From contig JALUTQ010000040.1 of NCBI GenBank assembly GCA_032718865.1, positions 1,240,001-1,304,000 of the forward strand: a stretch of 64,000 nucleotides of DNA, written 5' to 3'. A program made the translations under genes and the position numbers. Within the stretch, counting starts at the first letter, position 1. Each line of letters begins with the position of its first letter. This DNA comes from Tilletia caries. Lineage: Eukaryota > Basidiomycota > Exobasidiomycetes > Tilletiales > Tilletiaceae. Positions 21,869 through 33,153 of the stretch are shown one piece after another. The notes below the pieces were generated by a model. The model worked only from the letters and a program-made list of their open reading frames with translations. It ran no database searches and was not told the origin of the DNA.

Positions 21869-22769
21869 CTACCAGAAGTGCGAAATGCAAGGGTGTATTC
21901 GTGAGCGAAAGGAACAAAAAGTGTCCAGAGAGAGAAGTGATGCGAGAGACCGAGCGGAAACGTTTCGGCGAGTTCCGTCTGCGTAGAGGGGCGACATCGT
22001 AATCGAGAGAAGAGAGGAGGGAGGCGAGATCTGCACCCCCAACTGGCGGGATTCCCATACATTATTTGGCGTGTGTGTGGAGAGGCGGATACGTTTCCGC
22101 TGCTCAAGGGCCGGCATGGGCGCTCGCCTTGCCACAGCCGACCAGGTTGAGGTTGGCCAGACCACCCTTCTGGAGGACCTCACATGTCTGGGCGTTGCAG
22201 CTGGTGGGCTTGCCAGGAGTGCCAGGAGTGGGGTTGTGATGGGGGGGGGTGGGGGGGGGGCCTTGCGCTTGCTGTTACCACCGTCAAAGTGGAGTCCTCC
22301 GAGGTGGAAGAAGTCGAAGTCGAAGTTGAAGCAGCCGAAAGCGTCGGCGTTCAAAGCGCCCTTCTGGATGACTGAGCAGATCTTCTTGGCGGAGCAGGTT
22401 CCATCTTTGGAACCGGAGCTCTGGCTTCCATCGGCGAGAACGCTGGCTTCGACCTGGGCACATCCGAAAGCGCTGAGGTTGACCAAGCCACCGTCCTGGA
22501 GGGCCTTGCAGGTCTCGTTCTTCGAGACTGGCTTCAGTTTGCTGAGGACGTCAACGCCGACCTTCGCGCAGCCAAGCTTGTCGAGGTCTGCAAAAGAGGA
22601 GTAGATGTCAGCCAAGGATGTTGAGCGTGTCAGTCGTGGGATGTAGAGACTCACTGATGAGGTCAGCCCGCTGCAGGATAGAGCAGGCATCCTTGGACGC
22701 GGGGAGGAAAGTGGCTGAAGCAGAGCCAACAGCGGCGATGAACAGAGCGGTAGAAGCGGCGAGCTGCAT
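21869..22769 (-). CDS. CX15C-family secreted protein, copy B, frameshifted in the linker
   Basis: Exons 22769-22655 and 22587-21869 (67-bp intron). The first three cysteine modules match copy C. In the linker, plus-strand 22241-22260 is G9-T-G10, whereas copy C has a 15-base mixed C/A tract here, a net change of +5. The frame is therefore lost after residue about 147. The fourth C-x15-C module, still intact as DNA (22104-22200 region), is read out of frame, giving a predicted 277-aa product with an unrelated basic tail. This may be real slippage or a consensus error in a homopolymer. Otherwise nearly identical to C. Confidence 0.75.
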
Positions 22770-23158
22770 GATGGGAGAGTTCTATGAAGGGGTGGGCGAA
22801 CGAGGCGTCTTGCAAAGATTGGCTGAGCTGGGTAGAGAGAGTTCGAGAGGCAGAGAGAGGCGGAGAGGCAAAGATGGAGAGAGTGGATGAGGAGAGAATG
22901 GTCAGAACAGGAGTCAGTGTCAAAGGCATCTCCCCTTTTTATCTCTTCTGCGGCGCAAGATCGAGCGAGAGCGAGGAGAGCGGATGAATCAATGCCATGT
23001 AACGGGTACGAAGGTCTACCACGTACCCGGTGAAAGACATGAAGGTTTCAAGAACGTTCCGCGAAATGAGGGTTTCCATGCAAACAAATGAATAAAGCAA
23101 GTGGGCAAGGCAACGAAACCCACGTGAATGAGTCGAAATGAGTTGGCGTTTGGCAACA

Positions 23159-24319
23159 CCTGTGATGAAATAAGCAAGAGTCGAACCAATAAAGCAACTC
23201 AGTCGGCAAGGGATCGAACTTCAGAGAATTAAGTCAACATATTGGCAACAGTAAGCCTGAAGTGAGTGCCATAAGCTAAAACTACAGGCGTGGCTTCGGC
23301 CTCGGTATATATATTAGTCGCTCATGCTTGCTTTACTCAGTTTCCAACACAGACCGTATGAGACAACCGTCTTCGCTTCTAGGATAGGAGGTTTGGAGAT
23401 GATCAGCGCCTGGTTCGACGATGGATTCTCTGCACTCAAGAATTCGAAATTCTGACCCGTGCCCTCCTCGATCGGAGGGTGTCGAGCTCTAGTGTCCGTG
23501 CGGGTGTTGAGAGACCCAAGGCTGAGGTGGTATCCAGCTGAAAATGGGATGTTGGACTTTCTACGCCCACACTGCCGGTCATCCGGCCTCAATCCTGGCC
23601 TCCACGGGACATGGCAGCCGACCAGAGCCAAGGGTGCATTTGTCAGAGCTCCATATTTCCGTCAAACGAGAGATGGAGACCAGTGCAACTGTGTCGGAGG
23701 TAGGAGTGTAGAGATGGCGCCGAAGACTTGCAGTCGCCAATTCGTCAGATCCATGTTCGATTCGGGAACATCAACATGACCGTCGGGAGCGTCGACGTTG
23801 CTATATTTCGGGCAAAGGCGACTCCGGAGGAGTGCGGTGACAATTGAGGTGTATTTCTCTCCTCACTTGCTGCTGGTTTACTCATGTGCTGATGACATCG
23901 TTCATGGATGGCTTCGAAACGATCCTGAACATATGGGCATGGCTGAAAATGAAAGCACCATATGTTGTCATTTATCAAGAATAACATCCTATTTTCAGCC
24001 GTATGATACCATCTCTGCCTTGGGTCTCCCAGAACCCGCACGAGCACCGGGCCTTGGTACTATCCGACCAAGGAGGGCCCAGGGTTGAATACCCAAAATA
24101 CCCAAAAAAAATCCTTGGGTGTGGCGAAATCTTATCGTCGAACGGTCGAAGCACCTCTCCAAATCTTCCATCCACAATAGCAGCGAAGATCGCTCTCTCG
24201 TACGTTTCTTGTTGTTACAGTTGAGCAACCCCGAGCAAACAAGGATTGGGTCCTCATACGGAGCGTCGAAAGCACGACTGTAAGCTTTGTCTCATGGCGA
24301 TGACTGCAGGCTTACCTCC
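23159..24319. other. Palindrome spacer
   Basis: The two arms lose symmetry here (1161 bp). The left part (to about 23990) resembles the upstream region of copies A and D (shared TTCGACGATGGATTCTCTGC near 23415). The right part (about 24000-24319) in reverse complement resembles the upstream region of copy E (shared GCAATCATCGCCATGA-like and CGACGCTnCGTA-like words, 37880-38050). So it is two diverged promoters facing each other, not a unique single-copy loop. No gene seen. Confidence 0.6.
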
Positions 24320-24535
24320 TGTTGCCAAACGTCGACTCATTTCGACTCATTCACGTGGGTTTCGTTGCCTTGCCCACTTGCTTTATTCATTTGTTTGCAT
24401 GGAAACCCTCATTTCGCGGAACGTTCTTGAAACCTTCATGTCTTTCACCGGGTACGTGGTAGACCTTCGTACCCGTTACATGGCATTGATTCATCCGCTC
24501 TCCTCGCTCTCGCTCGATCTTGCGCCGCAGAAGAG

Positions 24536-24541
24536 ATAAAA
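24536..24541 (+). promoter_or_regulatory. TATA-like box of CX15C copy C
   Basis: GATAAAAGGGG, 172 bp before the ATG at 24708. Confidence 0.6.
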
Positions 24542-24707
24542 GGGGAGATGCCTTTGACACTGACTCCTGTTCTGACCATTCTCTCCTCATCCACTCTCTC
24601 CATCTTTGCCTCTCCGCCTCTCTCTGCCTCTCGAACTCTCTCTACCCAGCTCAGCCAATCTTTGCAAGACGCCTCGTTCGCCCACCCCTTCATAGAACTC
24701 TCCCATC

Positions 24708-25368
24708 ATGCAGCTCGCCGCTTCTACCGCTCTGTTCATCGCCGCTGTTGGCTCTGCTTCAGCCACTTTCCTCCCCGCGTCCAAGGATGCCTGCTCTATC
24801 CTGCAGCGGGCTGACCTCATCAGTGAGTCTCTACATCCCACGACTGACACGCTCAACATCCTTGGCTGACATCTACTCCTCTTTTGCAGACCTCGACAAG
24901 CTTGGCTGCGCGAAGGTCGGCGTTGACGTCCTCAGCAAACTGAAGCCAGTCTCGAAGAACGAGACCTGCAAGGCCCTCCAGGACGGTGGCTTGGTCAACC
25001 TCAGCGCTTTCGGATGTGCCCAGGTCGAAGCCAGCGTTCTCGCCGATGGAAGCCAGAGCTCCGGTTCCAAAGATGGAACCTGCTCCGCCAAGAAGATCTG
25101 CTCAGTCATCCAGAAGGGCGCTTTGAACGCCGACGCTTTCGGCTGCTTCAACTTCGACTTCGACTTCTTCCACCTCGGAGGACTCCACTTTGACGGTGGT
25201 AACAGCAAGCGCAAGGCCCCCCACCACCCCCATCACAACCCCACTCCTGGCACTCCTGGCAAGCCCACCAGCTGCAACGCCCAGACATGTGAGGTCCTCC
25301 AGAAGGGTGGTCTGGCCAACCTCAACCTGGTTGGCTGTGGCAAGGCGAGCGCCCATGCCGGCCCTTGA
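24708..25368 (+). CDS. CX15C-family secreted protein, copy C (short linker)
   Basis: Exons 24708-24822 and 24890-25368, 197 aa: the clearest short form of the family. Signal peptide 1-20. Ten cysteines at 29, 45, 65, 81, 103, 109, 124, 167, 172 and 188. They form four C-x(14-15)-C modules (29-45, 65-81, 109-124, 172-188) with cores such as CKALQDGGLVNLSAFGC and CEVLQKGGLANLNLVGC. Module 3 is followed by an aromatic/Asp stretch (FNFDFDFFHLGGLHFDGG). The linker before module 4 is His/Pro-rich (HHPHHNPTPGTPGKP), with two leftover GTPG units of the collagen type. Convergent with gene 3' in the right arm. Confidence 0.88.
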
Positions 25369-26618
25369 GCAGCGGAAACGTATCCGCCTCTCCACACACA
25401 CAACAGACAATGTATGGGAATCCCGCCAGTTGGGGGTGCAGATCTCGCCTCCCTCCTCTCTTCTCTCGATTACGATGTCGCCCCTCTACGCAGACGGAAC
25501 TCGCCGAAACGTTTCCGCTCGGTCTCTCGCATCACTTCTCTCTCTGGACACTTTTTGTTCCTTTCGCTCACGAATACACCCTTGCATTTCGCACTTCTGG
25601 TAGCGTTTGTGACTCTGTCAAGGTTGCAAAGAAGCGTTGTGCTTTGTTATAGGTGAAAAACGTCAACGACACAGACCAGACATAAGTGGGCGATATTCGA
25701 TGATACAGCATTGCAGGCTTCCATCCTCCATCACGACGATGGTCCATGGAAGTACAGACGCGGTCGTGACGGTACGAGAGAGAGCGGGACCAAGGTCGAA
25801 GAGCATGCCACGAGCATGACCGGGTCCTTGCCCTCAGCGGACTAGGTCTTTTGATTATGTGTTTATTGGTTGTTTCAGACAGGGACGTTCTGTGCCCTGC
25901 CCTCGTTCATCTCGTCCTGGCATCCTGGTCGGCAGACTTCAAGGTCTTTCGATCAGATGCCACAATCTATCGCCCGTCGCCCATCGCCCATCGCCCATTG
26001 CGCTCTCCGATGTTTTCTTTTTTTGCTGATTCGACATGTTGAAATGAGACCCATCCATGTGCAGATGTTTTTCAGCCAAGAGCTGGAGTCAACATACACA
26101 CAGAACAGGTCGGTAAACAGGGAGCTTTTATCATGTAACGAGCGCTGTCTGAAGGCATTTCAGCGGTCGACAGGAATGATATGATTGTCGTACCTCTGGC
26201 CTTCGGTTTGAATGTAGCAGACGCTGATACACTCAATATTCGATCGTTGGCTGCTCACGTAATTTACATACGTAAGTGTTACCAACGTATTTGTCAATCC
26301 ATACTTGCCCTAACCGCCTGACCGTCTGACGTAAAAGATGTGAAGACGTCGTAATCGAGATGAGGTCAGTGAGAACTCTTCTCGAGTCGGCCACGTCCCA
26401 CATGTCATGCTTTCTTCAGCTCTGGGGTCTGTACAGGAATCGTGTGATGCGGAGGAGGAAGTTCACAGCTCATAGATGATAGACGACAGATATGATATTG
26501 GACTTCGACCGTGGCGATGTTTATACGACAAATACAAATTTAGATTCTCTTTCGGTCTGGCAGGGTATGGCAGCGGTGCGGACTACGAGGTTGTTGACTG
26601 CGCCTTGGGAGAAGACCA
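25369..26618. other. Intergenic between copy C and gene 3' (mirror of 20857-22103)
   Basis: Same content as the left-arm counterpart: CX15C downstream flank, GCCCATC tandem repeat (about 25975-26000), no gene seen. Confidence 0.4.
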
Positions 26619-27315
26619 TTAGGTGGCACAGTCGGTGCTGTAGGAACCCGGTTGAAGCACGCATCAGCTCACGAACATCTGTGCAGAGGATGAGCCACAG
26701 CTACTCACCAGCCGTCTCCGTTGCCGATGCAGGTGCGCTGGCCTCCCTCGTCGAAGTAGCGTCCGTTGACCGTGCCGCCGGGCTGGTCGTCGTTCTGAGG
26801 AGCGCCGCAGCCGTCGAGGATCTTGCCTACGATATCCTTGAGAATCTCGGGGCGCTGATTGAGATTCGAGATGAGCGGATAAGGGGGTGAGTAAGCATGC
26901 TGTCCGACTTGATCATGGAGCCGGAGGTAGAACTCACCCAGTTGTTGACAGTCGAGTAGACGCAGCAGTCGAGTGCGCCACCGCCCGAGCTTCCGGGCAA
27001 GCTGGCGCATGCAAGAACGTTGTGCTTGTTGCCACCGATGCCGATGTCGCAGGTGTTCGAGGTCTAATGTGAGCAGGTAGAGAAGGAGAGGCTGAGCATC
27101 AGCTGACTGACCTGGTTAAGCGGCTGGTAGCGTTGACGAAGGCAGGGACTCACGTTGATGTTGTCGAGGTCGAGATTGCGGCACGCTTCGAGGGGAGCGT
27201 CGCCGGTGACACCGCACTCGAGCTTGGGCTCGTCACGGGCCCGGAGAATGGCAGCGTTCGCGCCGGAGAAGGCGGCGACGAGGGTGAAGAGGGCAGCGAA
27301 GGAAGCGGAGCGCAT
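26619..27315 (-). CDS. 10-cysteine secreted protein ('gene 3', right copy)
   Basis: Exons 27315-27154, 27063-26938, 26854-26709 and 26637-26619; 150 aa, the same protein as at 20160-20856. Splice sites, stop (TAA) and flanks are mirrored exactly. Upstream lie the TATA tract (about 27426-27440) and the heptamer array. Divergent orientation relative to gene 1' but the same orientation as gene 2'. No inactivating change seen, so both copies could be expressed. Confidence 0.87.
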
Positions 27316-27440
27316 CTTGGAAGAGTATGAATGTGAAGTGATGTGAAAAGAAGATGAGGCAGACGAATAGCGAATGAGAGATGGGTGGGTCAGAAGAAAT
27401 GGAAGAGCTGCGTCGGTGCTCCCCTTATATATATATATAG

Positions 27441-29027
27441 CAGCTAGGGACGAGACTGTCAGCGCCTTTGGGTCTCCGTTGCAAGTCATTTTTCCTCCTT
27501 AGAGAATACGAAGTGATGGTTTCTGCGCTTCAGCCTGCGATCATCACCGCGTCACAGGCACACACCCGAGGCCAGGCGCCAGTAGCCAAGAAAGAACAGA
27601 GGGCGTCGATTCGCTCATGGAGTCATGGCCCTTCACTGACCACGATAGCCGACCCGCACGGGCGACAGCACTGCGAACTGCGAAGCGAGACTGCTGCTGA
27701 CGAGATCAGCGGTCAGCTGTCAGCTGTCAGCTGTCAGCTGTCAGCTGTCAGGCGGCGGATCGTGGTGGTGAGCGGGTGAGCAGGAGCAACTCAGCAGACC
27801 AGATTCGATGCCCACAACCGAATGAACGCACTCCGGGTGATTCTGGCGTTTGGTCGAAGAGATTGGATCCAGTCAGTTTCGGTAGCGTGGGTAAATCTGC
27901 AATGAATAATTGCGCCTCGCATTTCTGTGGCGCTTGGCGGGGTAAACAGCAATTAGAGTTGCAGAACGCACAACGTGTTCCATGCATGTGGTTTCTACCA
28001 TGTTCTTCCGGATGCCAAGACGCACTACTGGCGTAGTGGCTTCCGAGGACGGAAGAACCAGCGCCTCGGGTCTGCCTTTGACAGGCGACAGCGCGTAGCG
28101 CCGTAGCGGACTACCGCCGTACGCCCGTACCTCGATGTACCTTGCTATAGGCTGATTTCAAAGGAGATGTCCGATGCGATCACCATACACAGCCTGACGT
28201 TCTTCTAGCTTTGACATTTGGGCTTTGTCAGCCTGACAGTCTGACTGCCCCACAGCTCACATGCGCGTGCGAATTCGAACGTTACCAGCGCCGAGCTGCG
28301 TACATTGCACTTCCAACACGGCGTCCAAGATCGAGGAGCAAAGGCATGGATTCCATGTCGGGGGCGCATTTCTTCGTAGCGATCAGAGCTGACTTCCCGT
28401 GCGGGAACCCATGGGGTCAGCCGTCTATTCAAGTATGTGTGTAAGGTTCAGCTGGGCGCTGATGCGCTGATGGCTGAGGAAACATACGTGCATCGTGCAG
28501 ATAGTCCAAGATGTGCATGTGCGTCTTTCCATGCATATCCTCAGCTGTGCAGAATGCAGATCGACGTATGTGTAAGCTCGACACGTGCATGGATGCGCAC
28601 GTTTAGGCGCTGAGCGCTGAGCGCTGAAGTAGTGTGGATAGCCAGCGAGGTAGATGCGTTGTCGTGCAAGCGCTCAGCGCTCAGTAGTCAGCGTACAGCT
28701 CACTCCATCTCGTAGGGGTAAGCCTTCGATCTGGTCATCAGGATTGCCATCAAGACTGTCTGCTGAGCTGGACTCAAGGTATGATGGAATGATCGTATGT
28801 GCAAGATTCAAAAGAGCTGTCCATGAATGTCAAAGAGATGGAGACATGCAAGTAAGCAAAGGGACGAATGATACACGGTAGAAGCAGGCAAGGTCCAAAC
28901 GAAGGTTCTTTGTGGAAATCTCATTCATTCATTGATTGTACAGTGGCTATGATCGAAATTACAGGCAAGTGCGGAAAAGCGCCGTTGCGGTATTTATGAG
29001 AGAGCAGGGGCAGGGTAGGCTGTGCTT
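27441..29027. other. Intergenic between gene 3' and gene 2' (mirror of 18447-20034)
   Basis: Contains the mirrored heptamer array (about 27713-27751) and AGCGCT-rich repeats (28605-28690). No gene supported. Confidence 0.4.
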
Positions 29028-29653
29028 TCAGTCAGAGAAGCAGTCACCGCATCCAGCACCGTCAGAGAGGCAGACCCGGCCCTGGACGCCGTCCTGCTCG
29101 ACGTCGATGACACCGTTGACCGAGTTCTTCTCGGCACTGCCGCATCCGAGAATGGTTTGGGCAGCCTTGCGGACGTCACCAATGTCGGCGTCGGGGTCGT
29201 CCCAGCGGGCCTGGTTCTGTGGTCGGCAGAGGAGAGGCGAGATGAAGTGAGTGAGGGATGGAGGAGTGAGTGAATGTAACGATTGGAGCGAGCTGAGCAA
29301 GGTCTGAACACTCACAGTGGTGACGTAGACGCAGCAGTTGCCGTAGCACGCCGGGTTATAGGCGGTTGAGCTGACACTGTACGTGCAGGTGCGCTCGTAG
29401 TTGCCGAAGTTGGGCCAGTTGTCAACGAGCGCCTGGCAGTCCGAGAGCGTGGCATCTGCGAGGGGGAGAAGGAGGGGGGAAAGAAGGGTGAGACGAAGGC
29501 TGTTGGAAGTAGCAGCGCGAGAATCCAGCTGAACTCACCACCGGCGGTACCACAGGTAGGGTTGCGGTTCTGTCGGGCCGCGATCAATGGGCCTGCATTG
29601 GCGATGGCGGCAAAGGCGAGGGCGGCGAGAGCGGCGAAAGCGAGGCGAGCCAT
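29028..29653 (-). CDS. 10-cysteine secreted protein ('gene 2', intact right copy)
   Basis: Exons 29653-29539, 29455-29316 and 29216-29028; 147 aa. Signal peptide 1-20 (MARLAFAALAALAFAAIANA), then a short region ending AARQNRN. Ten cysteines in the same order as gene 3: TCGTAGDATLSDC, RTCTYS, PACYGNCCVYVTT, ILGCG, VCLSDGAGCGDC. The uninterrupted NWPNFGNYERTC marks the empty transposon site. Intron 2 (phase 0) follows CCVYVTT, matching the position of intron 2 in gene 3. Mature protein about 125 aa, probably five disulphides, extracellular. Small cysteine-rich secreted proteins of this kind often act in interactions with other organisms, but nothing here shows the function. Confidence 0.88.
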
Positions 29654-29773
29654 TATGAAGTAATTGGAGAGGATTGGAAGAGGCAAAAGGAGTAAAGTGC
29701 TGAAAGGATGCAATAAGAGGCAGTTGGGACGAGGAAGGTCTGATACTCACCATGGAGATCCACCAGTGCTGCC

Positions 29774-29779
29774 TTTATA
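29774..29779 (-). promoter_or_regulatory. TATA box of gene 2 (right copy)
   Basis: TATAAAGG on the minus strand, about 121 bp before the ATG at 29653. Confidence 0.65.
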
Positions 29780-30845
29780 GGCTGAACCTTGGATCTTGGC
29801 TCCTAAGTCCACGCCTGTCCTTCGCAACCAGGAGGGCGAGGATGCAGATTGGAGAAGGCAGAACCCGATGACGCACCATGGTCGTGATTATTACGACCTC
29901 GATCCTCGTGACAGCTGCGCGAACCGACGGCGTTGTGGTCCTTGACGCTTGACGCTTGACGCCTCGTCCCCTGCCCGCGAACATCCCCTGGGCGTTGTAG
30001 ATTGGCGACTTGGCAGCGTGGTTCCTGTCGCTCGCGTAGTAGTGCGGACTATCGCCCTGGCCTTCTTTGGTCTGTTGCGTTTTTGCACCCAGCACTCAGA
30101 GGCCAGAGCTATGATATTGGCGATCCTTTGGATGAATGTGCGCGACAGCTCGCATGTTCAATCATTGGCGCAGGAACGATGAATAATGACAACCTCGCCT
30201 TGCGTACGGGTAAATTTGCGCTCCTAACGTCAGCGCGTCAGTGGCTGGTTTAGAATTCCGTAAGGTGTGTCTTACATTTTTAATTGCGCCCATTCGTTCC
30301 TGATTGCTGCTGGATGATCAAGCGAGATACAAACTTCCCACGCCTCCCTCTTTTCACACTACTGCTCATATCGAATTCCAGACACTGCCAACAATAACCG
30401 AATCGCACTCGCACCCATCCCACGCTGTTTTTCCGACTGACACCAATTACCTTGAGATTCTACCGGTATCATTCAGGCCTAACATGACTGCACGTTCGTC
30501 CACAGCGCTTGGATCGAGGACTGACAGCTCTCGCCCACCCCGGACCTCAGAGGCATACAAGTCTTTGTCAGCTCTTGTCTGGGGCTCGGCGATCTGTCTG
30601 TCCGCGCGGAAGGGATGTCAGTTGCCCAGCGTCTCGCTAGCCCGACGATGGTGTGGCTGAGCCACACGATGCGCGATGGGCTGTCGAGGTCGTCATCTTC
30701 TCAGCATCGCGCGCAGCCCTCCGAGTCGGTGGCGACTATGAGTACGATGATGCGTGGGACTTCAGCCCTCAGCCTCGAGTTCCTCGGATGCTGACCGTCT
30801 TTCCACCTGATCGCAGCAGCTGCGTGATACGTTACCTTCGACAGC
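29780..30845. promoter_or_regulatory. Divergent intergenic region between gene 2' and gene 1' (mirror of 12049-13113)
   Basis: Same sequence as in the left arm with a few homopolymer and single-base differences. No gene supported. Confidence 0.4.
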
Positions 30846-30851
30846 TATAAA
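30846..30851 (+). promoter_or_regulatory. TATA box of gene 1 (right copy)
   Basis: GCTATAAAGG, 133 bp before the ATG at 30984; transcription would begin in the CT-rich leader. Confidence 0.65.
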
Positions 30852-30983
30852 GGTCGAGCCGGATCGGACCCACGATATCTGATATTGTTCCCTACAGCTC
30901 TCATATCTCTTCAGCCTTCTGTTTTTCACTCTACACTTCCTCACACTCTTCATCGTCTTCTTCTACACCTTTCCACTACCACC

Positions 30984-31552
30984 ATGAAGTTCTCAGCATC
31001 TGCCATTCTGTCCCTCGCCCTCGTCGGCCTCTCCGCCGCCGCCGCTGTTCCTCAGCAGCTCGTCCAGCGTGGCACAGTCTCTGACCTCGCCGACGTCGGA
31101 GCCAAGATCGCCCAAATCATCCTCGACGGCCAGGCTGCCGACGACGAAGTCCGTGGCCGCTTCGCGCAGAACATGGTCGATGGCTTCCGCCGCGAATACG
31201 GTGACGCTACCAAGTACGTGATTGCGCCCGCGCTTGCAGACATCAGAAGAACTTCCCCTAGCTGACTGGAGCTTTCTTCTTGCACTCTTTCCTCAGCATC
31301 GTTGTGATCCACACCGGGCATGACTACGCATGGAACGGCGCCCAGGGAGACGCCTGGCAGCACTGGCACTACGAGCTCGACGTCCAGATCGGCGGCACCA
31401 TCGGCTACGAGATGTACGCCTCCAAGGTCGGCGGCTACCTCAAGCGCACCGGCGACGGCGGCCTTCAGAACTGGGCCTGGTACGGCATCCTCGCCAAGGA
31501 CCCCGAGGAGGATGGATCGCGCCTCACCTTCGCCGACACCGGCGATCTTTGA
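30984..31552 (+). CDS. Small secreted protein of unknown family ('gene 1', right copy)
   Basis: Exons 30984-31213 and 31297-31552, 161 aa, same protein as at 11343-11911. Signal peptide, then a cysteine-free mature domain with HTGHDYAW, QHWHYELDVQIGG and TGDGGLQNWAWYG. The stop is followed by AATATATAAAAGAC, a plausible 3' processing region. Same orientation as copy D downstream. Confidence 0.85.
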
Positions 31553-32981
31553 ATGATGTATCATCCTCATTGTACGAGAATATATAAAAGACACGCATGT
31601 TGTATATTGAACCAGAAGCTGAAGTGATCATGAGTACGCGTTCGCCCGTGATGGTACTGGAGACGAGTTGAATTGTCAAGTCAGATGGATGGGCAGAATC
31701 ATTGGATCCAGACAATCATCGTCACATCCCCCCACCGAAGGATGGGGCCGACCAAGGCCGACGACTGGACAAGGTATGAATGCTCTCCGCCCGCCCACGA
31801 AAGAAGGCCCTGCATCTCAAGGTCTACATCAAGGCACCACTCACGCACATGCCAATGTTCCTCTCCAACACATCGCCTGCACCCGTCGTCTCCCCCCAGC
31901 ACGCTCCCTTTCTTTACTTTCTCCGGCATGCGCACGCAGTCTTGCCATAGATTCAATACCATTTCTGAGCCATCGATAGACGATGTCCTACAGACGGCCT
32001 CGACGACGAAAGCCGGCAGCAAGATGGGGGAGGGAGACCAATACGTCAGATTCCCACAGCACTTTTCTTTCCCCGAAACGACGTAGCCTTCAGGACGGTT
32101 ACACAGGTCCTGCTTCCTGTTTCGGGGGCAATGGCGTTCTAGGATATCTCTCACCGAAAAGATGGAAGCGTCAAGGTACCTTGGGGTTTGCCAGATAACG
32201 TCAGGCTTGCTTCACCCTTATTCCTCGGCGGAGGATCACATTGGTCTCCACCCCTCGTTTGACGGAAATATGGGGCTCTGACTACAGCTACTTTGACCCG
32301 GTTGTCTCCCATGTCCTGTGGGGTCCAGGATGCAGGATGGCCAGGAGGCTGTGCATAGAAAATCCAACATCCCTTCTTCAGCTGTATGATTCCGCCTTGG
32401 GTCTCTCAGCACCCGCTCGCCCACTGGACCTCGACACCATCCGACCGAGGAGAGCCCGGGACTGAATACATAATTCTTGAGAGCAGAGAATCCATCGTCG
32501 AACCAGGCGCCGATCAACTCCAAACCTAGAAGCGTAGACGGCTGTCTCAAACGTTCTGCTTGTTGCAATAGGTGAGGATACCGAGTAAAGCAAGCATTGG
32601 CGACTACCGAGGCCGAAAGCACGCCTGCAGCTTAGCTTATGGCACTCACTTGAAGGCTTACTGTTGCCAACCTGTTGACTTAATTCCCTGAATTTCGTTC
32701 CTCTGCTGAGTGAGTTGCGTTTTGGTTCGACTCTAGCTTACCTCTTGATAACTACTGCAGGCTCCCTACTGTTGCCAAACGTCGACTCATTTTGACTCAT
32801 TCACCCGAGCTTCGTTGCCTTGCGCGCTTGCTTTATTTGTTTGCACGGAAACCCTCATTTCGCGGAACGTTCTTGAAACCTTCATGTCTTTCACCGGGTA
32901 CGTGGTAGACCTTCGTACCGATTACATGTCATGGATTCATCCGCTCTCCTCGCTCTCGCTCGATCTTGCGCCGCAGAAGAG
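31553..32981. other. Intergenic between gene 1' and copy D (mirror of 9933-11342)
   Basis: Holds the gene 1 downstream flank (motif at about 31705-31740) and the conserved CX15C upstream module. Relative to A it has a small insertion near 32705-32735 (GAGTTGCGTTTTGGTTCGAC) that resembles copy B's upstream instead. No gene seen. Confidence 0.45.
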
Positions 32982-32987
32982 ATAAAA
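32982..32987 (+). promoter_or_regulatory. TATA-like box of CX15C copy D
   Basis: GATAAAAGGGG, 172 bp before the ATG at 33154. Confidence 0.6.
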
Positions 32988-33153
32988 GGGGAGATGCCTT
33001 TGACACTGACTCCTGTTCTGACCATTCTCTCCTCATCCACTCTCTCCATCTTTGCCTCTCCGCCTCTCTCTGCCTCTCGAACTCTCTCTACCCAGCTCAG
33101 TCAATCTTTGCAAGACGCCTCGTTCGCCCACCCCTTCACAGAACTCTCCCATC

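Larger units (their letters stand above)
7220..23158 (+). repeat. Left arm of a giant inverted repeat (palindrome), interrupted by a Ty1/copia element
   Basis: This stretch matches the reverse complement of 24320-35263. Paired positions sum to about 47475 inside the transposon insertion, about 42895 between the transposon and copy A, and about 42485 outside copy A. The jumps correspond to the 4580-bp transposon and to a roughly 420-bp difference in the collagen-coding part of copy A versus D. The inner part (about 10.7-23.16 kb) is almost identical to its mirror; the outer part (7220-8220) is visibly more diverged. Content from the outside in: relic sequence, CX15C gene A, gene 1, gene 2 (split), gene 3, CX15C gene B. 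Confidence 0.95.

Noticed and set aside
24660..25368. CX15C genes as hydrophobins
   Set aside because: Hydrophobins have eight cysteines with two CC pairs in a fixed pattern; here there is no CC pair and the cysteines form repeated C-x15-C modules.
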